From: Limnephilus marmoratus | Lineage: Eukaryota; Arthropoda; Insecta; Trichoptera; Limnephilidae | Reading direction: 5' to 3' | DNA: 64,000 nucleotides | Assembly: GCA_917880885.1 (NCBI GenBank) | Contig: OU862917.1 | Coordinates: 28,384,104 to 28,448,103 of the forward strand | Shown here: positions 11,697 to 22,034 of the stretch, piece after piece | Layout: each line of letters opens with the position of its first letter | Numbering within the stretch: position 1 is the first letter of the stretch | The notes under the pieces: model-generated | The model's input: only the letters and a program-made list of their open reading frames with translations | Databases searched by the model: none | What the model was told of the DNA's origin: nothing | Translations under genes and position numbers: made by a program

Positions 11697-12743
11697 TGTC
11701 ACGTAAATAATTATCAATTTGTGATATAATTATTTACCTGACCACTAACCTGATAATTTGAACAGCACGGAATGGATTGGCAACACTTTTTTTTTCTCTC
11801 TGGTTTTGACTTTTTGAATTGGCACCGTACGGGAAGCCGGTGTTGATTCGACTTGTCACTTTAGTGATAGTTTTGGATTTAAAAAATGGGATAATCTCTT
11901 CGTTACAAATTGTTTTAAACGATTTTAATCGCGAGCCGGGCGATGTACATTTTGCAAACGCTTCTTTCTGATGTGATCGGAACGCTGTTTCTAATGTGAT
12001 TGGTCGCCGCCATTGGGACCGATATTTATCCGCGAAATAACGGTATTGTAAATTACCTACATAATCGCGACTGGCATATTGAAAAGCTTTGCGAGGGAGA
12101 GTCCTTATGACCTGGTACGGTTATTGCTGCTCATATTTGTGACGGATGGTCACTCGGCGTTCATTTCCTGATGAGGTGTGCTGACGGAAATCGTGTTTCA
12201 TCCGGTGGGCTCAACCGGAGCACTGGTGCTGATCTTGGATACTACTCCCTAGCGGGGAGTCCTCATTCTCTGGCCTTCCTGGGGGTCTTTCCTGGTTCCC
12301 ATCCTGGAGATTGCGAGAGAATATGGCCCGCGGTTCATCAACGCGCTATATTCAAGTAAATTAAGAGTTCGTGTCAGTGTAGAATTAGATAAAGATCCAT
12401 GGTCCGCAGGTACGATATTTCTTTCTGCTTAATTATATTCCTGTCAAATCTGTTATGAATCTGTTATGTTTCAGAATCTGTTATGTTTTTGGGGATGTGA
12501 AACCCGGCCCCTCAAAAGGGCAACATTGTTATGTTCTTTATAAAATTATACTGGGCTTTGGTTGTTTTGGAAATGAACTCTTTTATTACTGAAACCAATT
12601 TAACCTCACAAGTAGAAACCTGTTTTCGTTTATTCCCAAACATTCTTGTTCTTTTTTTATTCTGGAACAAAAAAAGCAGAACCTTCCTACATTACGGATC
12701 GCTAGGACCCACATAACCTGAGAGAGAGAGAGATAACCTTATA
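11697..12743 (+). repeat. 5' LTR
   Basis: 1047 bp, matching the 3' LTR in length and, as far as read, in sequence. It ends in an AG dinucleotide run followed by ATAACCTTATA. Confidence 0.9.
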
Positions 12744-12745
12744 TT

Positions 12746-12759
12746 TGGCGCTCCCAACG
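12746..12759 (+). other. Primer-binding site
   Basis: TGGCGCTCCCAACG begins three bases inside the 5' LTR end, the expected place and sequence style for a gypsy-group tRNA primer site. Confidence 0.6.
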
Positions 12760-13204
12760 TTTTAAGTTGAATATTCTGCTTTTGGTGCCCGTATATTCTA
12801 ACGGTCTGTTATGTTTTAAGTTTCTGCTTCTTTTTCCGAATTTTCAAGGTTGGATATGTATTATTCATTAATATCTTCATACTGTTATAATGGTACCAGT
12901 GTGTGTGTGTAGATGCGTTATAATGGATTATATGAAATATTTCGCGGTAGTTTGAAATTTTGTGCATATTATTATGTCATTTTTTTGCTTTGCTTTAAAT
13001 TGTATTGGTTTCCGGTTGAGCTTCGTTCGCTCTCAAATTTTGTGTAACGTAAACATAAATATACCTACTAGAACAGCTTCGTTCTTTTTTTCGGATAATA
13101 TTTTTGGGACATTTTTGTAGGCTGGCAAGTTTGTCTATGGTTATGTCAGTTGTTATTACAGATCAGCTGATAGCGATTTTTGTTGACATGTGTCAGATGT
13201 CAAA

Positions 13205-13512
13205 CGTTAAGATGTCAAGAGTTAGCTCCAATTTATGAGCAAGTTTCTAATGCATTACTGCAAGCTTTTAAAAAGAATGCCCAACACTACAACTTGCGTC
13301 GTAAGTCGGTTATTTATGATGTTGGAGACGTCATTTGGAGGAAAAATTTTGTTCAATCCAGTGGACCAGATTATTTCTCTCATAAATTGGCACCTAGATT
13401 TGTTCGCAATGTCATAAAGGGTAAAGTCTCTGATTTAATTTATACTTTGGCAGATATGAAAGGAAAAATAGTAGGAAATTTTCACGTCAAGGATATCGTT
13501 CGTTTAGACTAA
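13205..13512 (+). pseudogene. Integrase C-terminal fragment of a gypsy-type Pol
   Basis: The frame reads NAQHYNLRRKSVIYDVGDVI, then a WRKNF block, FSHKLAPRF and a final DMKGKIVGNFHVKDIVRLD before a stop. This is the small beta-barrel C-terminal domain seen at the end of Ty3/gypsy integrases (LRRR..VGD.VW...FS.KL.P+F...D..GK..G..H.KD). The zinc-binding and DDE catalytic parts are absent, so it cannot act alone. It directly precedes a candidate short LTR. Confidence 0.75.
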
Positions 13513-13543
13513 TTATTACTTTAAGTACATTATAGGAAGCCAA

Positions 13544-13740
13544 TGTCGTGGTGTGTAAGACTACCAACCTTCCACTCCATTTCATTTGTTTCTTTATGTG
13601 TTTGTTCAGGTTATGTGTCTTGGAGTTTGGTACCTCCAAAGCATGTGGTCGGAGTAAACGCAATATTCTAGTTTATTGATGATAAACGGTTATTTACCCT
13701 CGTTCAACTAGAATCTGATCTGATGATCAGTGGCGCCCAA
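13544..13740 (+). repeat. Candidate second, short LTR with its own primer-binding site
   Basis: Just after the integrase stop, a segment runs from TGTCGTGGTGTGTAAG to TGATGATCA (13729). It is followed at 13731 by TGGCGCCCAAACC, a canonical LTR-element primer site. A TG...CA element of 186 bp is a plausible LTR. No second copy is present, so this is inference from layout. Confidence 0.4.
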
Positions 13741-15670
13741 ACCTTAAGTCATTTTTTTTTTTTCTCTCTCTCCTTCACATGACTTATTTTTTTTTTCAAG
13801 TGATATATATGATTAGATTGGATATGAGTATTTCTCGTTTTTTTAGTAGACACCCTGTCTATATTATTTCTGTCTGTATTATCACTGCAATGCACACACG
13901 CACACACATTGGTATCGCATCTCTACTCCGTCAGTTAACGGATATTTTGTATTGTTCCCTACTTTTAAATCTAAATCCATTTTTTTTCTCTAGTTCAGTG
14001 GAGCTTTCTTTCCATTTTGTCGTCCCTCCGACATGCCTTATAACCAAAGATCCTCCAAGGAACTAGAGAACAAAATATATTCTTAAGTGTAGTTCTTTGT
14101 GTAGCAGAGATTTGAGCAACTTTCTGGTATACAAAATGTGTATATTTTCATAAATAGATTTTATTATATAATAAATAGATTATATTTAGCTAGTATTTGT
14201 TACAATTAAGTTTGGTTTAGCTTTCCTTAAAGTGAATAATATTAAGTCATAGTTTATTAACAACATTATTATGTCTTTCTAACAAAGGTAGTACTGCTTC
14301 GGCGTACTTTCCTATTAAGTAATTCCAGCATGGAATATATAATACTCTACCTCTAGCACAGGAGAGCGTATTTTTGTATAGCTTATAGTCATAAGTAAAA
14401 TATTTATATTAGTCTCACTGCTGAAACACCAGTGTTTCTCTACACAATTTTGTACCTAGTGTCATTCAAATGTTTTGATTGATCACCAATTTAGATAGTG
14501 TCGATTATCACAATATATTCGATCACCAATACATATTGTCTGTTCAAGAAATTTTGCCTTTTGCTTACTTTTGAAGTAATATTTTGAAGGATCTCCGTCT
14601 ACGGTGTGATCTCAGTCTTTTTCTTGTGCAAACTATGTACACTGTTTTAGTTATTAAAATGGCTTGTACTCTATATATTTTTTCATAGTGGTTCACTACT
14701 ATTAGCTAGGTTTTTTTTGTTAAATTGTAATCCCTATGCATTCAGCTAAACATTCTAGATTCTGTTTCGCTTGTCTTTGTGTTCCTACTGATACTCATTG
14801 TTACCACTTGTAGACAGGTATATCTTTGGTATTGTAAAACCTGATCTAATTTTTTAATTTTGAAACATAGGTATTTCTTATTATGTAAACCCTATTGTAA
14901 CCACCTGTACGGATAGGTATTTCTAAAAAATGTAAACCCTAATCTAACCACTTTTAGTAGACAAGTTTTGCAATCTTGGTCTAACTAATTCATTAATACA
15001 CAAGTACTACTCATATACTTATGGTTCTACATTGTTATAAATCTTTTTTTTAAACTTAATTAAACTAAGTTAAATATCTCTGAAAGATATTCCTCATTCT
15101 AGGTTTAATGTCTGTTCTGTATTTTGTTGAATAAAATTCTATGTTAACCTATTAGACCTGTTGGACCTAGGTAGATAGAATAGTTACCTTTTCGCTATTA
15201 ATAAATAGCCTAAATTCAGTGAAGTGAGGGATGGTTGACCACCCTAAAGTGAAGCCTCCTTTTTAATGGCAAAATTTCCTGCTGAAGGAAAAGTGATGCT
15301 TTGTGCATAATTTTTTTTCTTTTCATTGATTGTGTTCTTTATTTTTAAGATGTTCCCGATGTTAGGATGTCATGAGAATAACAGGTCTGGACTTCAGCCA
15401 GTAATGCCAGCACCCAGCTCCATCGTTGCTGAAGGTGTTGTAGACTCCTTATTCTCGTACCATCCTATTATCATTGTTCTTTCAATCTATCTAGATTTAT
15501 ATGATTTATTGTTTATGATTGCTAATGGTTACTTGTTGTAAAATTTCTAGATACCTGATGGACCTATCTTCTAGTTAGTTAGTTAGTTAGTGTACCTTTA
15601 TTTTTTTATTTGTTTATTTTTTTTTTACATCGGAACCGTGGATTTCATGTTTGGGGCCAAACATTTTCGT
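13741..15670 (+). other. Non-coding interior of the LTR element
   Basis: No retroviral-type domain was found. Repeated TGTAAACCCTA / CTAACCACCT phrases occur near 14820-14960. The small frame from 15350 (MFPMLGCHENNRSGLQPVM) has no recognised relatives; it could be a leader or gag remnant. Confidence 0.4.
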
Positions 15671-15684
15671 GAGAAGGGGGGAAT

Positions 15685-16731
15685 TGTCACGTAAATAATT
15701 ATCAATTTGTGATATAATTATTTACCTGACCACTAACCTGATAATTTGAACAGCACGGAATGGATTGGCAACACTTTTTTTTTCTCTCTGGTTTTGACTT
15801 TTTGAATTGGCACCGTACGGGAAGCCGGTGTTGATTCGACTTGTCACTTTAGTGATAGTTTTGGATTTAAAAAATGGGATAATCTCTTCGTTACAAATTG
15901 TTTTAAACGATTTTAATCGCGAGCCGGGCGATGTACATTTTGCAAACGCTTCTTTCTGATGTGATCGGAACGCTGTTTCTAATGTGATTGGTCGCCGCCA
16001 TTGGGACCGATATTTATCCGCGAAATAACGGTATTGTAAATTACCTACATAATCGCGACTGGCATATTGAAAAGCTTTGCGAGGGAGAGTCCTTATGACC
16101 TGGTACGGTTATTGCTGCTCATATTTGTGACGGATGGTCACTCGGCGTTCATTTCCTGATGAGGTGTGCTGACGGAAATCGTGTTTCATCCGGTGGGCTC
16201 AACCGGAGCACTGGTGCTGATCTTGGATACTACTCCCTAGCGGGGAGTCCTCATTCTCTGGCCTTCCTGGGGGTCTTTCCTGGTTCCCATCCTGGAGATT
16301 GCGAGAGAATATGGCCCGCGGTTCATCAACGCGCTATATTCAAGTAAATTAAGAGTTCGTGTCAGTGTAGAATTAGATAAAGATCCATGGTCCGCAGGTA
16401 CGATATTTCTTTCTGCTTAATTATATTCCTGTCAAATCTGTTATGAATCTGTTATGTTTCAGAATCTGTTATGTTTTTGGGGATGTGAAACCCGGCCCCT
16501 CAAAAGGGCAACATTGTTATGTTCTTTATAAAATTATACTGGGCTTTGGTTGTTTTGGAAATGAACTCTTTTATTACTGAAACCAATTTAACCTCACAAG
16601 TAGAAACCTGTTTTCGTTTATTCCCAAACATTCTTGTTCTTTTTTTATTCTGGAACAAAAAAAGCAGAACCTTCCTACATTACGGATCGCTAGGACCCAC
16701 ATAACCTGAGAGAGAGAGAGATAACCTTATA
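15685..16731 (+). repeat. 3' LTR
   Basis: The partner of 11697-12743, offset by exactly 3988 bp throughout. It is preceded by a G-run polypurine tract at 15671-15681. Confidence 0.9.
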
Positions 16732-16735
16732 AAAT

Positions 16736-17450
16736 AGTACGAGGTTGGTCTTTTAACTAATTAAGTAAATCAATACGCCGGTCTTGCAGGGGTAGGCGGA
16801 AAGGATGAACTGGTCCACAACTTGGTTTTGGCTCACACTCCTTTAAAACATTTAAACGATTTGTTTTGACAATTATTCCAACTTTTTCTAGCCGCAAACC
16901 TTTTTCAGTTCGGTGATTACTCTTTTTCAGTTTTTCCAAATAAAAAAGTTTGATTGGAAAGAAAAAGTTTAACTGTAAGTACAAACTTTATAAACAAAAC
17001 CATTTTATCCGGATAATCTGAAAAGGGTCACGTCACGCCACTGTTTAATGTAGTTTAAACGGAGTTGTTGGTCTTTTTGACGTAAAACAATTTGTTTTCT
17101 TAAGTAGATCACATTTTATACTCGTTCAATTGGCAATGTGCCATAAAAATGAAACAATGTCAGAAAGCATACATTTGTCGGCAAAATCAGATTTATTTTT
17201 TGGCACACATTTTAAGCGAGACATTTATTACATTAAATAGAGAGATATTTCTCACATATTCGTCACGAATAAACTGACAATATAAGTCTCCCAACCCTCG
17301 TTTTTCAAGTTCTTGTGGAACAATTGATAGCGAACTGATTTCCTCGACAACGGGTCTTCTGCCACAACAATATGTTCATTTTTTATGCATGAAAAACATA
17401 AATTTTTCATGTTTTAGTAAATATTTTTGTTTGTACAAACAATCTCGCAG
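16736..17450. other. Intron with no secure feature
   Basis: Both strands stay open for 200-300 bp around 16750-16985. The minus frame ends ECEPKPSCGPVHPFRLPLQD and more before a stop, after a TTACAG acceptor-like site in phase 0. It could be an alternative terminal exon of the host gene, but nothing else supports this. Confidence 0.25.
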
Positions 17451-17589
17451 GAGACCCGGATTAAAGCCAGCCGATAAAGTGTTTAAAAATATCGAAAATG
17501 TTTTAGCAAGCATAAAATATTTGCTTTCCGAGGCCGATGTAAAAAAATTTGCAAATGTGTTGCTGAAACATTTTGCCACAGGAGACTAG
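17451..17589 (+). CDS. Possible plus-strand terminal exon
   Basis: After an AATCTCGCAG acceptor-like site the frame reads RPGLKPADKVFKNIEN, then an amphipathic helix-like LASIKYLLSEADVKKFANVL ending HFATGD and a TAG. The residue composition looks coding, but the opposite strand is open too and no upstream partner exon was found. It lies inside an intron of the minus-strand gene. Function unknown. Confidence 0.25.
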
Positions 17590-17871
17590 GCTTTAGCTAG
17601 AAGAGGATAGAACAAGCAACCCTTGGGTGAGAACTCCTCGTTTAGAACTAATCGACTATTTGCCGGTCAAAGAAAATAATCTCTTTATCATCAACACATC
17701 TGCCCTGATGATGGATACTGAAACAATGTCCAAAACTTTGACTAACGAAGGAGGAAGCGCAACTCGGAATAATAACAAAAAATAATCGCTTTTGGCTGTG
17801 AAAATCTGAATCAAGTCGGGTATCTTTATTGTAACAGGCATTGCTTCCGAAAAGCGTGAAAATTTACTCAC

Positions 17872-17969
17872 CATTTCCGCTATTTTGTCGATTTCTAATT
17901 GTCTGGCATGTAATAGAGATTCCACTTCTGTTAGACACTGTACAACTGGATCGTTCGCTTGAGATGATA
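17872..17969 (-). CDS. Host gene exon
   Basis: The acceptor is TATGAAATTTCAG and the donor ATG|GTGAGT. Two opening bases join the final G of the exon at 18425 to make GTA (Val). The exon adds SSQANDPVVQCLTEVESLLH and ARQLEIDKIAEM: 32 complete codons, predicted helical and possibly a short coiled coil. It closes in phase 0, matching the exon that begins at 11290 across the intron holding the LTR element. Confidence 0.75.
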
Positions 17970-18424
17970 CTGAAATTTCATACAAAACGTTTAACTCGCA
18001 AATAAAATGTAACTTTGTCATATAAAACGGTAAATCATGAACACTACTCTAAAAAGATAATAATATGATTAATTTAAATGAAAGAAAGATTTTGTTTTAA
18101 CAACTAATTTTATTTAAACTGTCGACCGCTTTTACAATCCTATCTTTGCCAAGACAGAAGTTGGACTAACTTAAAATACAGAAAAATGTTACATAAAAGT
18201 AATCTTTAAATCTTTGACTAGGAAGTAACAAATAAGGATAATGGGATTAGTAAATGACGTTTGTGAAAAAAGCACAGGGTTTTTTTTGGAAAACTGTCTA
18301 CAGTTTAAATAAGTATATTTGCTGCACACTATTGGTGTTATTAATGATAATCGTAGCGAGCAATAATTTAACTGAGTTTTACGAAGTTTTTAATGAAAAA
18401 CTTTAACAATAATTCGATTCTTAC

Positions 18425-18635
18425 CAATGGCGTCCCTTTCGAGAAAGAACTTTAAAATATTTAGTTCGATTTGGTCAAACTTATTCCGTGTAATGATAAT
18501 AAGATTATGCTTCTCATCTCCGATAGTTTCTGGTAATTTTAAGTAATCAATACTAAGTATCGTTTTATTTGCCAGATTGAAACTGTTTAGCGTTTTTAAA
18601 TCATCTTTCATTGGTTTATAGATGAACACGTCACT
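18425..18635 (-). CDS. Host gene exon, propeller-like blade
   Basis: The acceptor is GTGTTTTTTACAG and the donor ATTG|GTAAGA. It enters in phase 0 and leaves in phase 1. The 70 residues read SDVFIYKPMKDDLKTLNSFN, sequon NKT, ILSIDYLKL, then HNLIIITRNKFDQIELNILK. A strand, a turn, then an I-x-x-YKF-like strand is the pattern of EAR/EPTP-type beta-propeller repeats. A short 147-bp intron separates it from the next upstream exon, as is normal for insect genes. Confidence 0.75.
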
Positions 18636-18782
18636 CTGTAAAAAACACACGGTAACAGAGTACGTAAATTAAGAAATAGTATTTTGTAGTTCAAGAAACT
18701 AAAATATGCGTATTTTTTAAAACTTAATAATTGAAAACCTTGTAATAAAATTAAAAAGCTTCGCATATGTATGAATTCTTAC

Positions 18783-18832
18783 TGGAATGAATATTTTTTT
18801 ACCATCATGATACATGGTGTACCAGGCGGTAC
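18783..18832 (-). CDS. Host gene small exon
   Basis: 50 nt with donor CCA|GTAAGA and a weaker acceptor GTCTGTAAG. Read with two opening bases, it gives TAWYTMYHDGKKIFIP and joins the next exon in phase 0. The Tyr/His/Asp-Gly-Lys content fits a beta-hairpin in a propeller blade. The required entering phase (1) does not match the exon at 20251, so a further exon should lie between them. Confidence 0.55.
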
Positions 18833-19089
18833 CTTACAGACATTAACGAGAAATTTACAAAAGATAGAGGGTATTATTGTCTCCAGTGACATTTTATTTT
18901 CACTCATATGAAATAGGTTCAGGAAAGATTAAAATCTGTAAGGAACGTGCTGATAACTACCAGTATGATCAATTGATCAAAACCACTAATTTCAAATAAA
19001 ATTGTGTATCTGTCAGACATTTTGTGTCAACGAACTCTAGAACTCGGAATGGCTTCGAATGTTAGTGTCATTTTCAATTTTGTAACTTT

Positions 19090-19405
19090 TTTTAACATTA
19101 GCTCCACATAGGAGTACCCAAGGAAAAACATTCACTCATATTTCAGGAGAAACGAAGGAGATGAAGTTCTGGAAAGGAAAAAATGTATGAGGGTTGGGTA
19201 GGAATCCTGGGGAACATTGTGTCCAGGAGAGACGAATTTATTAATCAATCTTTCCGACTGCGGTGCCAGCCGATGGGTCGAGAGAGTCCGGCTGGAGAGG
19301 TCTAGGTTAGGTCTCCCACAATCTATCTCTCCCAATCTCGGGAGACCGCCAAGACTCAGATAAAGTTCACCTTATGAACCCTGGCGTTACCCCAACAATT
19401 GGTTA
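19090..19405 (-). mobile_element. Non-autonomous LINE derivative
   Basis: On minus it contains the LINE 5' UTR part (ACTCTCTCGACCCATCGGC-like block, GGAGACCTAACC) joined to the 3' tail, with a T run and ACATTAGCTCCACATAGGAG at 19090-19120. It is diverged. Confidence 0.65.
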
Positions 19406-19529
19406 TTTACAATTTCACGGGCTGTGAAGATGAAGGTGAAATGTTTTTGACTGTCTTAAAACGTGAATTTAGCTCTAAATTTTGCCAAGTCGGTGATCAT
19501 TCTTAAATCATGTAGCAGTCCAGACTTTA

Positions 19530-19700
19530 GGTCATTAAGGAAGAATTGTTTCGCAAAATTTTAAATATTCATCAAATTTCAATTTTAAAATTCAAATTCT
19601 TTGAAAGTTATTATCAAGTCATGTGAAACAACTGGTCAATAATGTTAAAATAACAGATTTTGAATATGACCTTTACAGAACTTGAAAATTAAGGCTCTGC
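19530..19700. repeat. Degenerate hairpin MITE
   Basis: It shares TTCATCAAATTT, ATTCAAATTCTTTGAAAG and ACAGAACTTGAA blocks in inverted halves with the copy at 42851-43071. Confidence 0.35.
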
Positions 19701-20250
19701 AATCGGGCTCGAAATGAAGAAGATAGAGAGATACGAAATTACGAATGTTAGAGGAGAGCGCTAACATTTACAGTGACAAAATCGATGCGAAAATGGCGAA
19801 AATGTTTAATAAAACACGACTCGTTTAAAATAGGACAAAAAAACTCGCTGGCATTGTCTTAAACAGCATTTAAAGTAACACTGTGAATTTTTTCATACAT
19901 ATAACTTGCAAAATAACTTAAACAAACGTGTTTATAATAATTTTTGGAGCATACTTTGCGATTTTTTTCTATCGAGGGAATTTTATATAATTCGCGTTTC
20001 GGCGAGGGCAATGTCTAGATATTATCTTCAAGAATAACATATATTTTTTAAGAGCTTTAAAACTTACCGTTTTTAAGGGAGATACGTAAGAAATCGGTAG
20101 AAATTCGGGTTGTGGGCCCTTAACTTCGAAATTTTTGTTCAATTCTGGGGATCAATATAGGCCTTAAATCTATTCGGCTTGCAAACTGCCACTTAAATTA
20201 AATTAACAAAATCTTAAAACGAAAAAATTGGTAAATATTATTTCCCCTAC

Positions 20251-20354
20251 CGTTGTTCCAAGGAATAAAAAATCCTCCCCTTCGATATCGGCCACAGTCC
20301 CGCTGGTGACTTTCATAAAATCAAACTTCCGATTGGCCGGAACAAATTCACCCT
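20251..20354 (-). CDS. Host gene exon (most upstream recognised)
   Basis: The acceptor is TTTATTTTTCAG and the donor ACG|GTAGGG. After two opening bases it encodes GEFVPANRKFDFMKVTSGTV and ADIEGEDFLFLGTT: 34 residues with the D-I-E-G-E-x-F-L-F-L strand typical of a propeller blade. It leaves in phase 0. No initiator or signal peptide was found upstream; a patch at 20450-20490 (VFDFLEDDPDSK) could be an earlier exon but lacks good borders. Confidence 0.65.
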
Positions 20355-20485
20355 CTGAAAAATAAAATAAATTTATGTAATTAACGCTTTCAAATGGTAA
20401 TAATTTAGAAACTTATTTGAATTTATTAAAACATTTGTTATTATTTTTGAGTCCGGGTCATCTTCCAGGAAATCAAAGACATTGT

Positions 20486-20600
20486 AGGCTTGTTGAAAAA
20501 GTATCGATGTATCGATACTTTTAATTCAATACATCGATATTTTTAACCGATATATTTTGATCCGATATATCGATACAAAATATCCAATATCGAAAATTGT
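20486..20600. repeat. TATCGATA-rich repeat
   Basis: Starts TAGGCTTGTTGAAAAAG and then carries many TATCGAT/ATCGATA blocks. A related block at 31390-31512 ends TTTCGACATCCCTA, the inverse of this start. These may be ends of a DNA-transposon family. Confidence 0.5.
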
Positions 20601-21104
20601 ATCCAAAACGGTATTTTTTTAAATTATGTAACTAAAGTCACTAGAATCCAAAACCGTATAGGAACGAACGGAAAAAAAGTAAATGTATTAGGTCATGACA
20701 TCTGGCGGTTGAAATATTAACTATTAATAGCTTACAAATCGATTGACTTTGAATTAGTATTTGTGATCACTTAAACTATCTCATATGTGTATGTACATAC
20801 ATAAAAATGTATGCTATTTTTCACCATTTTTTCTAAGCCACTCCTATGTGTTGGTTCCCAATTGTCTATGATTATTGACTTTAAAACACGAAGTACTTTT
20901 TGACAGATTAATACGCCAATAGAATGTTACTGAGACGCATACAATCTTTGAATGCGTCTCAGTTTACATAAAAATTAGAAAACAGCTTTTTAGTTTTTGA
21001 TATTTTGTATTTATTATCTAATAAAAATGAACACTGATAAAAAACCTTAATTTTTATTGAGATTTTTGTACATTAAAATATTGCAAATTGTGTATAAAAA
21101 TTAC
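20601..21104. other. Nothing recognised
   Basis: AT-rich. A short inverted repeat of TGAGACGCAT/ATGCGTCTCA lies at 20931-20960. Confidence 0.4.
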
Positions 21105-21470
21105 TATATATATAGTATTGTTCAGTTTTGGGGTAGGTCAGGGAAAAGCTTTTTCCGCTCACGCCATTGGTCGAAAAAACTCACTTTTTCCGCTCACGCC
21201 ATTGGTCGAAAAAACTCACTTTCGATTTGAGGGGAAAAGCTACCACTTTGCCCCTCGGGTGGGTGAAACCTCACGGGTCACTTTGGCTTGCAAAAATTTG
21301 GTAAAATTTGGCAAGCCAAATTGATCTCTAAGCTCATCCGATTTCAAAGGCCCCACGGTTCACTCTCCTTCGAAGCGAATTCAGGGTTGCTATCTCTTTT
21401 CAAATGCCTGGAAAAGTTGAGAAAGATGTAGCGAAAATCTCCCATACAAAACTGATTTTTTGCTAGGAAT
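21105..21470 (+). repeat. Dispersed repeat, copy 1
   Basis: It starts near CAGTTTTGGGGTAGGTCAGG and includes CTCACTTTCGATTTGAGGGG, GCCCCTCGGGTGGGTGAAAC and ends near AATCTCCCATACAAAACTGA. The copy at 26205-26590 matches along the whole length, with different internal duplications. Confidence 0.8.
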
Positions 21471-22034
21471 TTATTCCGATTAATTAAACGGCGACCTAAA
21501 AATAACGTTGAAAAAATGACATTTTAAAGGCCCTTTGCGGGGTGATAAAATACAACGAAAAAAAACATTCTGCGAGACATGTTTTTTAATAATCATAAAT
21601 TATACAAGATTTAGAAACTTTTAAAACAAAAACATGTGTAGCTTCCCATTTAAAATGTTTCACAATATCGCGTCAAACTTTGCAATTATATGTGACATTT
21701 GCGAAAAATCCAACAACATCGAAAATGCACATCGTTCTCAGCCTGTTAAATCGGTAGATATTTGAAATGTTTATTTATTTTCTTCAACCTTGCAATACTG
21801 AACATGGAACACTATCCAAAACCACCTGAGGTTTTCAGTCAGGCCATGACACCGTTGGCTGACGTAATTTGTATGGGAAATGTTCTTAAACCAGCGCAGG
21901 TGTTCGATTTTCAGGCTTTGCTTGAGGTGGTTATGACAACTTTTATCGGTTGTCTTGCCATATAGATAAAATATTGTTTTAGAATATTTTGATGAACTAG
22001 GTAGGTACCCTGAAAATTACATAAACGGATAAAT
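21471..22034. other. Nothing recognised
   Basis: AT-rich sequence between two repeat blocks. Confidence 0.4.

Larger units (their letters stand above)
11697..16731 (+). mobile_element. Internally deleted gypsy-type LTR retrotransposon
   Basis: Two 1047-bp direct repeats (11697-12743 and 15685-16731) begin TGTCACGTAAATAATT and end AACCTTATA. The flanks are AAAT (11693-11696) and AAAT (16732-16735), a 4-bp target duplication. TGGCGCTCCCAACG follows the first LTR as a primer-binding site, and a GAGAAGGGGGG polypurine tract precedes the second. The 2.9 kb interior retains only an integrase C-terminus and no gag, protease, RT or RNase H. I saw no difference between the LTRs by eye, so insertion was recent, and the proteins must have come from an autonomous relative. 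It lies antisense in the host-gene intron between the exons at 17872 and 11290. Confidence 0.9.
1513..20354 (-). other. Split host gene locus, probable large secreted protein
   Basis: Seven minus-strand segments with AG acceptors and GT donors, at 20354-20251, 18832-18783, 18635-18425, 17969-17872, 11290-11063, 9347-9134 and 1685-1513. Phases agree from the second exon onward (0, 1, 0, 0, 1); the first junction does not fit, so an exon between 20251 and 18832 is missing from this model. The exons sum to 1078 nt (about 359 residues); neither a start nor a stop codon was located. The N-terminal part has beta-strand repeats ending in FLFLGTT- and NLIIITR-like strands, like EAR/EPTP propeller blades. 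The middle is helical. The C-terminal part repeats a module with IVVSGDLIVENA / SINGNPF and VNGINPD / GTKTFDSLATVNLV. Sequons NKT and NIT suggest secretion. Resemblance to the insect Nasrat/closca eggshell group or TSPEAR-like proteins comes from memory of the fold style only. Confidence 0.7.

Noticed and set aside
12171..12716. Open frames within the LTR (and identical ones 3988 bp later)
   Set aside because: They lie wholly inside non-coding LTR sequence and have no domain likeness.
20068..20147. Exon-like segment with strong donor (GTAAGT)
   Set aside because: None of its open frames links the exons at 20251 and 18832 in phase.
20440..20490. Possible upstream exon with VFDFLEDDPDSK
   Set aside because: The donor is poor, its phase does not fit the exon at 20354, and it abuts the TATCGATA repeat.
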